Source of the DNA: Rhodospirillaceae bacterium
Lineage (GTDB): Bacteria > Pseudomonadota > Alphaproteobacteria > UBA828
NCBI GenBank assembly: GCA_002728135.1
Contig: PBVE01000023.1
Span: 186,001 to 250,000, forward strand
Direction of reading: 5' to 3'
DNA: 64,000 bases
Shown in pieces: positions 26,724-35,624 of the stretch. Position 1 is the stretch's first letter, and each line of letters opens with the position of its first letter. Below the pieces are notes generated by a model. It saw only the letters and a list, made by a program, of their open reading frames with translations, was not told where the DNA came from and searched no databases. A program made the translations under genes and the position numbers.

Positions 26724-26984
26724 ATGCCAGTTAATAGCCGATTATTAGATGATTTAACTCAAGTTGCTAGTAGTGCAATAGGTAGTGCTAGTGGAATCCG
26801 TGATGAACTTGAAGCTATAATCAAACGTCGCTTGGAAACTATTATAGCCGATATGGATCTGGTGACCCGTGAAGAGTTTGAGGCTGTGAAAGAAATGGCC
26901 AAAAAAGCCCGTGAAGAACAAGAAAACCTTTCTCTTAAGGTTGTAGAACTTGAAGAGTATATTAAGCTCATATCCATGAAGTAA
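26724..26984 (+). CDS. ubiK: Ubiquinone biosynthesis accessory factor UbiK (BMFP/YqiC family)
   Basis: 86 aa, mostly alpha-helical. The N-terminal half is an amphipathic region ('LLDDLTQVASSAIGSASGIRD') and the C-terminal half a heptad-rich coiled coil ('REEFEAVKEMAKKAREEQEN'), the layout of BMFP/UbiK proteins. E. coli UbiK forms a complex with UbiJ to aid ubiquinone synthesis; the fold also supports membrane fusion in vitro. It lies near lgt, divergently across hldD, as in relatives. Confidence 0.88.
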   Translation: MPVNSRLLDDLTQVASSAIGSASGIRDELEAIIKRRLETIIADMDLVTREEFEAVKEMAKKAREEQENLSLKVVELEEYIKLISMK

Positions 26985-27119
26985 TAGAGCTGAAATACAA
27001 ATCCATAATAAATCACCAGATTAAATTTTACATAAAATGTATTAATTATCTTGATTCATAAGATGATATAGTTGAATTTTTTTTGAATCCCATAAATTGA
27101 TCATTGAAATTATTATACT

Positions 27120-27131
27120 ACAATATATTGT
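27120..27131. promoter_or_regulatory. Short perfect palindrome upstream of the ybjN-like gene
   Basis: ACAATATATTGT is a 12-base perfect palindrome 85 bases before the YbjN-family start, inside a very AT-rich 231-base gap without supported genes. A protein-binding site is possible, but palindromes of this length and composition also arise by chance in AT-rich DNA. Confidence 0.2.
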
Positions 27132-27215
27132 GGGCATTAATATATATTGTAATATTGTCATTTTATGTACAATAGATTGTGTATAAATAATTTTAATTAT
27201 CATTAGGGGGCTTAT

Positions 27216-27719
27216 ATGGCCTTTGATACGGTCGAATTTTCTGAAATTAACAATAATGCACTTCAAGTAGTAGAAAGAGTTGTAACAGCGGCAGAATTAC
27301 AATTTCAATGGTTCAGTTCTGAAGATCTAGCTGCAGAATATCAGGGTAGGTGGGGAAATTATCAGCTTTGGTTTGCCGTAAATGCTGAATTACAGGTAAT
27401 GCACGTGTCATGTGGTTTGAGTCTTAATGTTTCACAATCAAGATTTGGATATTTGTATCCCCTTCTGGCACGAATAAATGAACGTTTATGGTTGGGTCAT
27501 TTTGATTTATGGCATGAAGAAGGTCAGCCAACATGGAGACACGCAGTTGTTTTTAGAGAAGGGCCTGTGCCTAATGATCAGCAAATTTCTCATATTGTTG
27601 GAAGTGCATTAGATGATTGTGAACGGTATTTCCCAGCATTCAGGGATGTTTTAAATAATGGAACAGATCCTGATTTGGCAATTTCTGGTGCTATAACAGA
27701 AACAATGGGCGAGGCATAA
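27216..27719 (+). CDS. YbjN domain-containing protein
   Basis: 167 aa, ATG preceded by AGGGGG. The sequence fits the YbjN/type III secretion chaperone-like fold of alphaproteobacteria: 'VVERVVTAAELQFQWFSSED', 'YQGRWGNYQLWFAVNAEL', 'YLYPLLARINERLWLGHFDL' and 'WRHAVVFREG'. The exact role is unknown; in this class it almost always precedes proC, as here, where the stop and the next ATG overlap by one base (TAATG). Confidence 0.88.
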   Translation: MAFDTVEFSEINNNALQVVERVVTAAELQFQWFSSEDLAAEYQGRWGNYQLWFAVNAELQVMHVSCGLSLNVSQSRFGYLYPLLARINERLWLGHFDLWHEEGQPTWRHAVVFREGPVPNDQQISHIVGSALDDCERYFPAFRDVLNNGTDPDLAISGAITETMGEA

Positions 27720-28540
27720 TGAGCAAATTGTCATCCTCTACTATTTTATTAGTAGGAGGAGGCAGGATGGGAAGTGCATTATTATCTGGATGGATTTCAA
27801 GTGGAATTCAAACTGAACAGATTATTTTGGTTGAACCAGATACAAAATCGGCTCTAGTTCACTCCAGTAATGGGATCAACGTGGTTTCTTCACCAGCTGA
27901 CCTTCCAAATGGATATAATCCTGATGCTTTAGTTCTTGCAATAAAACCCCAATATGTATCTCCAGTAATTAGCTCTTACAAAAAATATTTAAATCAAACT
28001 ATCATTATTTCCGTTGCAGCAGGCATAACTATCAAGAAAATACAGAATGCCGTAGGTCACCTGCCAATTGTTAGGGCAATGCCTAATACCCCAGCAGCGA
28101 TAGGAAAGGGGATAACAGTTGCCTGCGTTAATAGTAAAGTTAATGGCATTCAGAAGTCGCTAAGTTATAAACTTCTTGAAGTTACAGGAAAAATGGTTTG
28201 GATAGAAAATGAGTTATATATGGACGGAGTTACAGCCGTTTCAGGTAGTGGTCCTGCATACGTTTTTCTTTTGATTGAGTGTTTGTGTGAGGCTGGAATT
28301 GCAATAGGATTACCTCCTAAACTTTCATCGCAATTGGCAGAAATGACGGTAGCGGGTGCAGGTGAACTGGCCATTCTAGCTGAAGAATCACCAACAAATC
28401 TTCGCCAAAATGTTACAAGTCCGGGAGGAACAACTGCTGCAGCACTTGATATCCTGAATGGACCAAATGGGATGCCTGACCTTTTAATAAGAGCAGTTGC
28501 TGCTGCCGCAAAGCGTTCAAAAGAATTATCAGAAGAATGA
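27719..28540 (+). CDS. proC: Pyrroline-5-carboxylate reductase
   Basis: 273 aa. N-terminal Rossmann motif 'LLVGGGRMGSALLSGW' (10-25), 'LAIKPQYVSPVI' near 80, 'PIVRAMPNTPAAIGKGIT' near 116 and the C-terminal dimer/active-site motif 'AVSGSGPAYVFLLIECL' near 172 with 'SPGGTTAAAL' near 235. It performs the last step of proline synthesis with NAD(P)H. Translationally coupled to both neighbours. Confidence 0.96.
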   Translation: MSKLSSSTILLVGGGRMGSALLSGWISSGIQTEQIILVEPDTKSALVHSSNGINVVSSPADLPNGYNPDALVLAIKPQYVSPVISSYKKYLNQTIIISVAAGITIKKIQNAVGHLPIVRAMPNTPAAIGKGITVACVNSKVNGIQKSLSYKLLEVTGKMVWIENELYMDGVTAVSGSGPAYVFLLIECLCEAGIAIGLPPKLSSQLAEMTVAGAGELAILAEESPTNLRQNVTSPGGTTAAALDILNGPNGMPDLLIRAVAAAAKRSKELSEE

Positions 28541-28872
28541 AAGTAAGTTTCGAAGATTTTTTGAAATTTGATATTCGGGTAGGCACTATAACGGACGCTG
28601 TAACTTATTCAGAGGCAAGAAAACCGGCAATTAAACTTTGGATAGACTTTGGTGATAAAATAGGTATTAAGAAATCATCGGCCCAGATAACAGAATATTA
28701 TAAACCAGAGACTTTAATGGGTTATCAGGTAATTGCACTAATTAATTTACCGCCACGACAAATAGGAAAATTTTTATCTGAAGTGCTTGTTCTAGGTATT
28801 GTTTATGAGGGGATGGGTGTAAAGCTGGTTAAGCCTGATGGGGAGGTGCCAAATGGTGCAAAGTTATTGTAA
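28537..28872 (+). CDS. csaA: tRNA-binding protein CsaA
   Basis: 111 aa, entirely a tRNA-binding OB-fold domain. 'DFLKFDIRVGTITDA' at 6-20, 'KPAIKLWIDFGDKIGIKKSSAQI' at about 30-52, and 'GYQVIALINLPPRQIG' near 69 match CsaA. It overlaps proC by four bases (ATGA). Described activities are tRNA-like binding and an export-related chaperone role in Bacillus. Convergent with the sensor kinase gene. Confidence 0.93.
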   Translation: MKVSFEDFLKFDIRVGTITDAVTYSEARKPAIKLWIDFGDKIGIKKSSAQITEYYKPETLMGYQVIALINLPPRQIGKFLSEVLVLGIVYEGMGVKLVKPDGEVPNGAKLL

Positions 28873-28894
28873 ATACAGCTATATTTTCTATTAC

Positions 28895-30220
28895 TTAAAT
28901 GGGTATTCTTAATTCTGCTTTAAGACCACCCATATCGCTATCAAACATTTTAATATCTCCACCATGCCCTCTTGCAACATCTCTGGCAATTGCTAACCCA
29001 AGACCCGCTCCACCAGTATTAGGGCTTCTTGCAGTATTAATTTGGTAGAATGGTTTGAAGACAGCTTCCTTTTGGTCATTGGGCACCCCTGGACCGTTAT
29101 CTTCAATAAGAATTTCAATCATAATATTACTGCGTTTGGAGGTTATTCTAACATCATTTCCAAAATGTGCAGCGTTTTCGATTAAGTTTGTTAAACATCT
29201 TTTCATTGCTTGAGGACGTATAGGTATTAGTATCGGCCCACCATCAATATATTTTATATTAGTCCCACTTTTTTTAGCTACTTCCACAAGTAATTGGAGC
29301 ATATCATTAAGGTTAGTGTCTACGGGCACTTCTCCTTCTTGACCGCGTGCAAAGGATAGATATTCGTCTATCATATGTTCCATTTCAGCAATATCATCAC
29401 TTATTTCCTTGATTCTTGATTCTTCTTTATTCGTAATTTCTAGCATTGCAAGCTGTAATTTCATTCTTGTAAGTGGTGTGCGTAGATCATGGCTTACTCC
29501 AGCTAACATTTCTGTCCTTTGATCTATATATCGCCTTATTCTTGCACGCATTTTTACAAATGCATTGGCAGCCTGACGAATTTCCCTGGCTCCAGATGGT
29601 TTAAAATTTTTAGCGTCTTGACCTTTTCCAAAGGCATCAGCTGCATCTGCTAAGCGTCGAATTGGACGAATTTGATTGCGAAGAAAAAGAATTGCGAGTG
29701 CTGCAACGATGAGTGAAGTTCCTACCATCCATAATACAAAAATATATGTAGTAGAGCTATCAAGTCTTTTTCTTGGAGTTAAAACATTCATTACTTCGTT
29801 TTGGAGTTGTATACGAATTGAGAGTTTGCCATCTGTGCGCCTAGTATCAATATGGAATGGAAAATATAGACGTTCAGCTATTGCTGCGTGTAAGACTCTA
29901 TCAATAATTCTGGAACTTAATTCTGGAGCGACATTTGGAAGAATAGCATCATCTTCCATGTTAATATCAATTTGCATTTCTTTTCTGGCAGTTTCAAGAA
30001 TCCATCTTCTTTTTAAATTATTATCTTCTTGTTGCAGCTCTCTCATGACATATACTATATCTCCGGCAATACCGAGTGCCAGACGTCTGCTAATTGTGTC
30101 CCAATGTCTTTCATAAAAAATGTATGCCACTACACACTGTAAAAGAACTAATGGGACTAATAAAATTAGTAATGACCTCCAGAATAGACCTCTAGGTACA
30201 AAACGTTTAAGCCAAGCCAT
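28895..30220 (-). CDS. EnvZ-like sensor histidine kinase
   Basis: 441 aa. TM1 at about 13-35, a periplasmic domain of about 120 residues, TM2 near 157-178, a HAMP linker 'NQIRPIRRLADAADAFGKG', then the H box 'LAGVSHDLRTPLTRMKL' (His near 247), N box 'NLIENAAHFG', and G boxes 'IEDNGPGVP' and 'GGAGLGLAIARDV'. It is therefore a complete type I kinase. It follows the response regulator by one base. The signal is unknown; in alphaproteobacteria this locus is the PetR/OmpR-type system. Confidence 0.93.
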   Translation of the reverse strand: MAWLKRFVPRGLFWRSLLILLVPLVLLQCVVAYIFYERHWDTISRRLALGIAGDIVYVMRELQQEDNNLKRRWILETARKEMQIDINMEDDAILPNVAPELSSRIIDRVLHAAIAERLYFPFHIDTRRTDGKLSIRIQLQNEVMNVLTPRKRLDSSTTYIFVLWMVGTSLIVAALAILFLRNQIRPIRRLADAADAFGKGQDAKNFKPSGAREIRQAANAFVKMRARIRRYIDQRTEMLAGVSHDLRTPLTRMKLQLAMLEITNKEESRIKEISDDIAEMEHMIDEYLSFARGQEGEVPVDTNLNDMLQLLVEVAKKSGTNIKYIDGGPILIPIRPQAMKRCLTNLIENAAHFGNDVRITSKRSNIMIEILIEDNGPGVPNDQKEAVFKPFYQINTARSPNTGGAGLGLAIARDVARGHGGDIKMFDSDMGGLKAELRIPI

Positions 30221-30221
30221 T

Positions 30222-30959
30222 TTATTCTCTATCTGGTCTCATAATATAACCAGATCCCCAGATTGTTTTTAGATATTTAGGGTCATGAGGGTTAGGCTCA
30301 ATTTTTCTTCTTAATCTTGTGATATGTACATCAATTGCCCGGCCTGTAGCAGAAATGCCAAGGTTTTTACATAATTCATCTCGATTAATGATTTCATTTG
30401 GACGTCTAGAAAAAAAATTGAGCAAGTCTGTCTCAGATCGTGTTAGTCGAACTTTATAACCCGATTTTGTCAATATATTATTGATTGGGTCATAAAAAGA
30501 ATTTCCGATATGTAGAGGCTTAGTCTCTATCTGGTGTTTTTTAACGCTTTGTTCCGCCCTTCTTAATATACCTGCAAGACGGAGTAGTAACTCTCGTGGT
30601 TCAAATGGTTTTGTTAAATAATCATCAGCACCACTTTCAAGCCCTAAGATTCTGTCTTCTGATTCTGCCATTGCTGTTAACAACAGGATGGGAACATTGT
30701 TATTAATTCTCAGAGATTTAGTTAGACTTGTCCCACTTTCACCTGGCATCATCACGTCAACTATCATTATATCGAATTCCATACCTGTAAGATGTTTGCG
30801 AGCTTCGGCCGCAGAGCAAGCAGTTGTGACTCTGTATCCATTATTGCCAAGATATCTTTTTAAAAGATCACGTAACCGGTCATCATCATCTACTACTAGT
30901 ACATGAGGGTTAGCTATTATTTCGTCTGCCTTGGCATTAATTGCTTCAATATTTTTCAT
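30222..30959 (-). CDS. petR: OmpR-family response regulator (PetR-like)
   Basis: 245 aa. Receiver domain: acidic triad 'VVDDDDRLRDLL' near 22, phospho-acceptor Asp in 'DIMIVDVMMPGESGTSL' near 67, 'TAMAESED' and 'DDYLTKPFEPRELLLR' with the conserved Lys near 117. A winged-helix DNA-binding domain follows (about 150-240, 'RLTRSETDLLNFFSRRPNE', 'VHITRLRRKIEPNP'). Its position between a MarR regulator and an EnvZ-like kinase matches the petP-petR locus named in Rhodobacter, where it adjoins petABC; here petABC is 14 kb away. Confidence 0.9.
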   Translation of the reverse strand: MKNIEAINAKADEIIANPHVLVVDDDDRLRDLLKRYLGNNGYRVTTACSAAEARKHLTGMEFDIMIVDVMMPGESGTSLTKSLRINNNVPILLLTAMAESEDRILGLESGADDYLTKPFEPRELLLRLAGILRRAEQSVKKHQIETKPLHIGNSFYDPINNILTKSGYKVRLTRSETDLLNFFSRRPNEIINRDELCKNLGISATGRAIDVHITRLRRKIEPNPHDPKYLKTIWGSGYIMRPDRE

Positions 30960-30991
30960 ATATAAATTGTTAATTAAACACCTTCCATGGC

Positions 30992-31474
30992 TTACCTATT
31001 TTTAAAGCGCTTGTGGTCTTTATCATCAATTATACCTAGTAAAACATTTCTATAACCTATAACTGCCTCTGCCCCAGCTTTCCTATAAGTATGAGATAAT
31101 TTGTCTTTGTGTAATTTAGCTAGACTTTCTTCTAACTCACGTCCTTTATCGGTGGTTTTTAATATACGACGACGCTTATCAATTTGGCATTGAGTATTAA
31201 CTATATATTTTTTGTCAGCTAAATCAGTTAATACTCGTGATAGGGATTGTTTAGTAATCCGTAAAATTTCCAAAAGCTCTGTTATGGAAATATTGGGGTT
31301 TCTGGCAATAAAGTAAATTGCACGATGATGTGCCCTTCCAAGACCATGAGTTGATAAAATATTATCACATTCAGCTATAAAGTCTCTATAAGCAAAAAAT
31401 AATAACTCTATACCCTCATAAAGTTGATCTTCACGAAGGAAAAGTAGGTTAGAATTATTCTTTACGTCAGTCAT
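30992..31474 (-). CDS. petP: MarR-family transcriptional regulator (PetP-like)
   Basis: 160 aa from ATG 31474; an in-frame TTG at 31510 would add 12 residues. The winged-helix domain includes 'GLGRAHHRAIYFIARNPNIS', recognition helix 'ITKQSLSRVLTDLADKKYI' and the wing 'QIDKRRRILKTTDKG'. PetP of Rhodobacter regulates together with PetR. It is transcribed toward petR with a 32-base gap and is divergent from the aminotransferase gene. Confidence 0.88.
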   Translation of the reverse strand: MTDVKNNSNLLFLREDQLYEGIELLFFAYRDFIAECDNILSTHGLGRAHHRAIYFIARNPNISITELLEILRITKQSLSRVLTDLADKKYIVNTQCQIDKRRRILKTTDKGRELEESLAKLHKDKLSHTYRKAGAEAVIGYRNVLLGIIDDKDHKRFKNR

Positions 31475-31563
31475 ATTGACTGATATGCCGTGCGATGCTA
31501 GTGGATGCAACCCCTTTTTTTAATTAATGTGTTTCTGATTGGATCAAATTGAATGGAAAATCT

Positions 31564-32442
31564 ATGACAGAACTTGTACCTTATGATGATCGTGATGGAC
31601 AAATCTGGTTTAATGGAGGGTTGATTCCATGGCGAGACGCTCGACTTCATGTTTTAAGTCATGCACTGCACTATGCTAGTTGTGTATTTGAAGGAGAGCG
31701 TGTCTATTCAGGACAGGTTTATAAACTTAGTGAACACAGTTCTAGGTTATGTGAATCTGCTGCAGAACTTGGTTTTGAAATCCCCTACACTATTGAAGAA
31801 ATTAACAGAGCCACTAAAGAAGTTGTAATTGCTGAAGATATTGATGATGGCTATGTTAGGCCAGTTGCTTGGCGAGGCCCCGAGCAAATGGGTGTTTCAG
31901 CTCAAGAAACTAGGATACATGTTGCAATAGCTGCATGGCCATGGCCAGCTTATTTCGGAGAGCTAGCAAGACAAAAAGGAATAAAATTAAAAACATCCCG
32001 TTGGAGGCGGCCTGATCCTAATACTGCACCAGTTAAAGCTAAGGCAGCTGGTTTATATATGATCTGTACACTTTCTAAACATGAAGCAGAAGCTGAGGGC
32101 TACCATGATGCACTAATGTTAGATTGGAGAGGACAAATCGCTGAGGCAACTGGTGCAAATATATTTATAGTACAAGACGGTGTTATTCATACTCCAATTC
32201 CAGATTGTTTTTTGGATGGTATAACTAGAAGAACTGTTATGGAGTTAGCTAGAAAACGTGGGTATGAGGTGGTTGAGAGTGTTATATATCCAAACCACTT
32301 AAAAACGGGAGATGAGGTGTTTTTGACAGGTACTGCTGCAGAGGTAACTCCTGTAGGTCAAATTGATGATCTAAATTTTGGGGTGGGAACAATAACCCGT
32401 CAATTGATCCAAGATTATGATGAAGAGGTTAGAGGAAAATAA
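31564..32442 (+). CDS. ilvE: Branched-chain amino acid aminotransferase (class IV)
   Basis: 292 aa from ATG 31564; an in-frame TTG at 31549 is less likely. Class IV PLP enzyme: 'GGLIPWRDARLHVLSHALHY' (about 17-36), 'FEGERVY', the PLP Lys in 'APVKAKAAGLYMICTLSKHE' near 157, 'ALMLDWRGQIAEATGANIF' near 182 and 'FLTGTAAEVTPV' near 254. It transfers amino groups in Leu/Ile/Val synthesis. Divergent placement next to petP recurs in alphaproteobacteria. D-amino-acid transaminase activity is the main alternative. Confidence 0.88.
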   Translation: MTELVPYDDRDGQIWFNGGLIPWRDARLHVLSHALHYASCVFEGERVYSGQVYKLSEHSSRLCESAAELGFEIPYTIEEINRATKEVVIAEDIDDGYVRPVAWRGPEQMGVSAQETRIHVAIAAWPWPAYFGELARQKGIKLKTSRWRRPDPNTAPVKAKAAGLYMICTLSKHEAEAEGYHDALMLDWRGQIAEATGANIFIVQDGVIHTPIPDCFLDGITRRTVMELARKRGYEVVESVIYPNHLKTGDEVFLTGTAAEVTPVGQIDDLNFGVGTITRQLIQDYDEEVRGK

Positions 32443-32450
32443 AATATTTT

Positions 32451-32933
32451 TTATATATCTCTTGCTTTATTAGGTATAATTTTGTCCCATTTTCTTGTTG
32501 CAATGTTATCGTCTTCTTTAGCCTCTACCCATTTCCCATTGTCGCATTCTGTTGAGTGCTCTAGTTTCCAAAATGGGGCTTTAGTTTTCAGCCAATCGAT
32601 TAGGAAGGCACAGGATTCTAAAGAATCCTGTCTGTGTAAACTTGCTGTTGCAACCATTACTATCTTCTCACCCGGATTTAGTTGCCCATACCTATGAATG
32701 ATCAAGCACCCTTCTAGAGACCAACGTTTGAAAGCTTCAGATTGTATTTCTTCCAGCATTTTTTCAGTCATTTTTGGATAATGCTCAAGTGTCATAGAAA
32801 TCAACTTATGATCATTATACATATCCCTAACTAAACCAACGAAAGACGAAATACCGCCAATATGATAATTATCGGCTGATAAATTATCTATTTCAATTCC
32901 TGGATCGAAGTCCTCTAATTGTACCCTAATCAA
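32451..32933 (-). CDS. moaE: Molybdopterin synthase catalytic subunit
   Basis: 160 aa from the preferred TTG start, which has AGGAG about 8 bases upstream in the end of moaD and yields 'MIRVQLEDFDPGIEID', the normal MoaE N-terminus. A longer frame to 33011 would overlap moaD and add unrelated residues. Core motifs: 'GGISSFVGLVRDMYND', 'LEHYPKMTEKMLEEI', 'IIHRYGQLNPGEKIVMVATA', and 'KTKAPFWKLEHS' with the catalytic Lys. With MoaD it inserts two sulfurs into precursor Z to form molybdopterin. Confidence 0.92.
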   Translation of the reverse strand: MIRVQLEDFDPGIEIDNLSADNYHIGGISSFVGLVRDMYNDHKLISMTLEHYPKMTEKMLEEIQSEAFKRWSLEGCLIIHRYGQLNPGEKIVMVATASLHRQDSLESCAFLIDWLKTKAPFWKLEHSTECDNGKWVEAKEDDNIATRKWDKIIPNKARDI

Positions 32934-32943
32934 AAAGTTTCTC

Positions 32944-33201
32944 CTAAATACCTCCACCTGTAACTGGTGGAAAAAATGCCACTTCATCTTCATTGTTAAT
33001 ACAGTGATCAAAATCTGAAAATTCCATGTTTACTGCTACCCTAACGATTTTTAAGTCACCGAATGCCGTTTGATAGCCTGATCCTTGGTTTGAAAGCCAG
33101 TTTATGAGATCTTGAACTGTACTGACATTTTGAGGCAGTGTAATTTCTTCACTTTCACAACCAACTCTCTCTCTTATCCAGGCAAAATATAGTATTCTCA
33201 T
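32944..33201 (-). CDS. moaD: Molybdopterin synthase sulfur-carrier subunit
   Basis: 85 aa ubiquitin-like protein: 'MRILYFAWIRERVGCESEEI' at the start and 'DHCINNEDEVAFFPPVTGG' near the end. MoaD is adenylylated and thiocarboxylated on a terminal Gly-Gly. Here two extra codons follow, so the protein would end GGGI. The extension is odd because a free terminal Gly is needed; trimming or a sequencing slip are possible. It overlaps moeA by 4 bases and precedes moaE by 10. Confidence 0.9.
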   Translation of the reverse strand: MRILYFAWIRERVGCESEEITLPQNVSTVQDLINWLSNQGSGYQTAFGDLKIVRVAVNMEFSDFDHCINNEDEVAFFPPVTGGGI

Positions 33202-34469
33202 CTTAAAATCTCATTAAAAGGAATAAAACTTGCTAAATCACCGACTTTTAGATCTGTAATACCTTCTTCAATTTCCATCAAACCATCTGCAAATACTGTA
33301 GAAGACAGGATGCCAGCTCCATCTCGACGATATTTTACTAAGTTGAGTTCATTTGAGCTATTTATTGCTAATTTAACCCTCATCCATTCTCTCCGGCCTT
33401 TCTTTTTTTTATAATCAAAAGATACCTTGACTGGATATTTATTTGGCTTCGTTTCATTGCAACCGCCTAATCGTAGTAAAAGTGGACGTGCAAAAAGTAA
33501 AAAAGTAACTAATACAGCAACAGGATTCCCTGGAAGTCCAATAAATGGAACTTGAGAAATTTGACCAATAGCGATGGGACGTCCTGGTCTAATGGCGAGT
33601 CTCCAAAAATGAATCTTACCGAGTGCCTCCACAACAGATTTTACATGGTCTTCTCTCCCGGTAGACATGCCGCCGGAGGTTAAAATTACATCGTTTGTTT
33701 GAATTGCAGAATGAAACGCATCACGAAGTACTTCTTCATTATCTTTGATAATTCCAAGATCAGTGGGTATACAGCCTAAATTCTCTAAGAGGTGATAAAT
33801 TGTATATCTGTTGGAGTCGTATATTGCTCCTTTAGGAAGTATTTTGCCTGGGTCATAAATTTCATCGCCTGTAGAGAAAATAGCTACCCTAAGTTTTTTA
33901 AAAACAGGTAATTTAGTTAATCCAGCTGCTGCAGCTATTCCTATATCTTGAGGCCGCAGTCGTACACCTGGTGACAAAATTTTATCTCCTACCTTTATAT
34001 CTTCTCCAGTTTTTCTTTTATTAGCCCCACGATTGATACCTGGTGGAAAAATAACTTCATCACCTTCTAGACGACAATCTTCCTGCATGAATATTGTATC
34101 TGCTACTTCCCCTTGCTCATTTTGTATTAATGCTGCACCAGTAAAAACTTGTATAGTTGTGCCATGATTCATTGTGTCATAGTAAGGGTGACCAGCACTT
34201 GATTCTCCTGAAAGTTTTAATCGTGTTTCTTTACTTGGGTTAAGGTCCTCAAAATAAACAGCATAGCCATCAACAGCAGCATTATCGTGAGGCGGCACGT
34301 TGATTTCTGAGATTACAGGTTTTGCAAGTACTCTTGCAGTCGCCATAGAAAGGGGAACATACTCAATTTCTGTTATAGGTTTTACCGTTGTCTCAATATG
34401 GGAAAGAGCCTCAGTGGCTGGCTTAAGAGCATTTCCAAAAGCAAAGCAGTCGTCATTAAGTTGTGCCAT
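33198..34469 (-). CDS. moeA: Molybdopterin molybdenumtransferase
   Basis: 423 aa. Domains in order: N-terminal linker and domain II ('VPPHDNAAVDGYAVYFEDL' near 63), domain III with the catalytic MoCF-biosynthesis fold ('VAIFSTGDEIYDPG' near 196, 'DVILTSGGMSTGREDHVKSV' near 254, 'PFIGLPGNPVAVLVTFLLFA' near 306), and a C-terminal beta domain. It inserts molybdate into adenylylated molybdopterin. MobB, MoaD and MoaE genes are adjacent, and msrP, 16 kb away, would be one client. Confidence 0.95.
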   Translation of the reverse strand: MAQLNDDCFAFGNALKPATEALSHIETTVKPITEIEYVPLSMATARVLAKPVISEINVPPHDNAAVDGYAVYFEDLNPSKETRLKLSGESSAGHPYYDTMNHGTTIQVFTGAALIQNEQGEVADTIFMQEDCRLEGDEVIFPPGINRGANKRKTGEDIKVGDKILSPGVRLRPQDIGIAAAAGLTKLPVFKKLRVAIFSTGDEIYDPGKILPKGAIYDSNRYTIYHLLENLGCIPTDLGIIKDNEEVLRDAFHSAIQTNDVILTSGGMSTGREDHVKSVVEALGKIHFWRLAIRPGRPIAIGQISQVPFIGLPGNPVAVLVTFLLFARPLLLRLGGCNETKPNKYPVKVSFDYKKKKGRREWMRVKLAINSSNELNLVKYRRDGAGILSSTVFADGLMEIEEGITDLKVGDLASFIPFNEILR

Positions 34470-34470
34470 A

Positions 34471-35013
34471 TTAAACTTGCTCGTATTCTTTTATTGTCAA
34501 CCCAGAGTAACAGCAGATAAATTCAGCTATAGCTTGGTGATCATCAAGGTCAAGAATTTTTAAGTTAAGGCCTAATGGTAATTTATTATGATCAATGCAT
34601 TTTGCTGCAATAGCAACTATATAAGGATCAGCTGCTGCTAAGAATACACTTTGTATACTTCCATTCCAAATCTCAATTTTTGGAAATGGTTGGTGCTTGA
34701 AGCCTTCTATTAACAAAATATCACATGATGAACGTGTATTAATAAATTCGTATACATTTGAAGCGTTTTTAGAGCCTAGCAAGCGATTAATCGCAAAATA
34801 CTCTTCATTTGCAACCATAACTTCGCTTATGCCAGAATTCATTAAAAAATCAGAAATATGATTCTCTGGAAAAATATCTAGATTGTGATGTGTGTGTTTA
34901 ATTGTGCCAGCTTCGATATTAAATGAATTTAATATTTTCACTAGACCTGATATTAAGGTAGTTTTTCCGCTTCCACTATAGCCAGCGATCCCTATAACTT
35001 TAGTTTTAGTCAT
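34471..35013 (-). CDS. mobB: Molybdopterin-guanine dinucleotide biosynthesis protein B
   Basis: 180 aa GTPase with P-loop 'GIAGYSGSGKTTLISGLV' (8-25), 'GTIKHTHHNLDI' near 37 and 'DILLIEGFKHQPFPKIEIW' near 98, the standard MobB signatures. It aids formation of the MGD form of the cofactor, implying that this cell has DMSO-reductase-type enzymes. It overlaps pgsA by 8 bases and precedes moeA by one base. Confidence 0.94.
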   Translation of the reverse strand: MTKTKVIGIAGYSGSGKTTLISGLVKILNSFNIEAGTIKHTHHNLDIFPENHISDFLMNSGISEVMVANEEYFAINRLLGSKNASNVYEFINTRSSCDILLIEGFKHQPFPKIEIWNGSIQSVFLAAADPYIVAIAAKCIDHNKLPLGLNLKILDLDDHQAIAEFICCYSGLTIKEYEQV

Positions 35014-35602
35014 TAATATCTTTACCGTTTACAATTATCTGATGATTGTTTTTCAATTTTTTTGATAGATTTTGGTGTGCTGTTTTCATATAGGGTAAAG
35101 CAGTTATCCATGTAATTATTGCAACTACCCATAAAAGAGATTCTCCTGTTAATTGCAAAGGGTTATTTTCTTCGTTAGACACAGCTGGAGCAAGAAGCAA
35201 AATAGCTATTGCAATTAATTGTCCAGCTGTTTTCCATTTAGATAGTTTAGAGACAGGAATAGAAATATTTTTTGCAAGGCTCTCCCTAATACCAGCAACA
35301 AATATTTCCCTTGTAAGGATTGTCACGACAGCAACTTCAGAAATTCGAGAGTCGGCTAGAAGTAGGATAAGAGTCGTTGCCACCAATAATTTGTCTGCTA
35401 TAGGGTCAAAGATTTGACCAAATCTAGTTATTTGGTCTAAGTGACGAGCTAGCCAACCATCAAGAAAATCTGTTAACGCAGCTGCACAAAATACTCCGAA
35501 TGTTATCCATATTCCTAAAGGGAATGGGATATAAAAAGTTCCAACAATAACTGGTATAGATAGAACTCGAGAAAATGTCAGAATATTGGGGATTGTTGTC
35601 AT
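35006..35602 (-). CDS. pgsA: CDP-diacylglycerol-glycerol-3-phosphate 3-phosphatidyltransferase
   Basis: 198 aa, four or more membrane helices. The CDP-alcohol phosphotransferase motif DG-x2-AR-x8-G-x3-D-x3-D is complete: 'DGWLARHLDQITRFGQIFDP' followed by IADK (about 46-69). It makes phosphatidylglycerol phosphate. The uvrC-pgsA-moaD order is conserved in alphaproteobacteria; here mobB and moeA are placed between pgsA and moaD. Confidence 0.95.
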   Translation of the reverse strand: MTTIPNILTFSRVLSIPVIVGTFYIPFPLGIWITFGVFCAAALTDFLDGWLARHLDQITRFGQIFDPIADKLLVATTLILLLADSRISEVAVVTILTREIFVAGIRESLAKNISIPVSKLSKWKTAGQLIAIAILLLAPAVSNEENNPLQLTGESLLWVVAIITWITALPYMKTAHQNLSKKLKNNHQIIVNGKDIND

Positions 35603-35624
35603 TTATTTTTTATGCCTTAAGAAA

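Noticed and set aside
27042-27266. 74-codon minus-strand open frame between ubiK and the YbjN-like gene
   Set aside because: Extremely AT-rich, overlaps the start of the well-supported YbjN gene, and has no recognisable features.
32934-33011. Longer N-terminus for MoaE
   Set aside because: The extra 26 residues overlap the end of moaD in another frame and are unlike MoaE, while the TTG start has a well-placed ribosome site.
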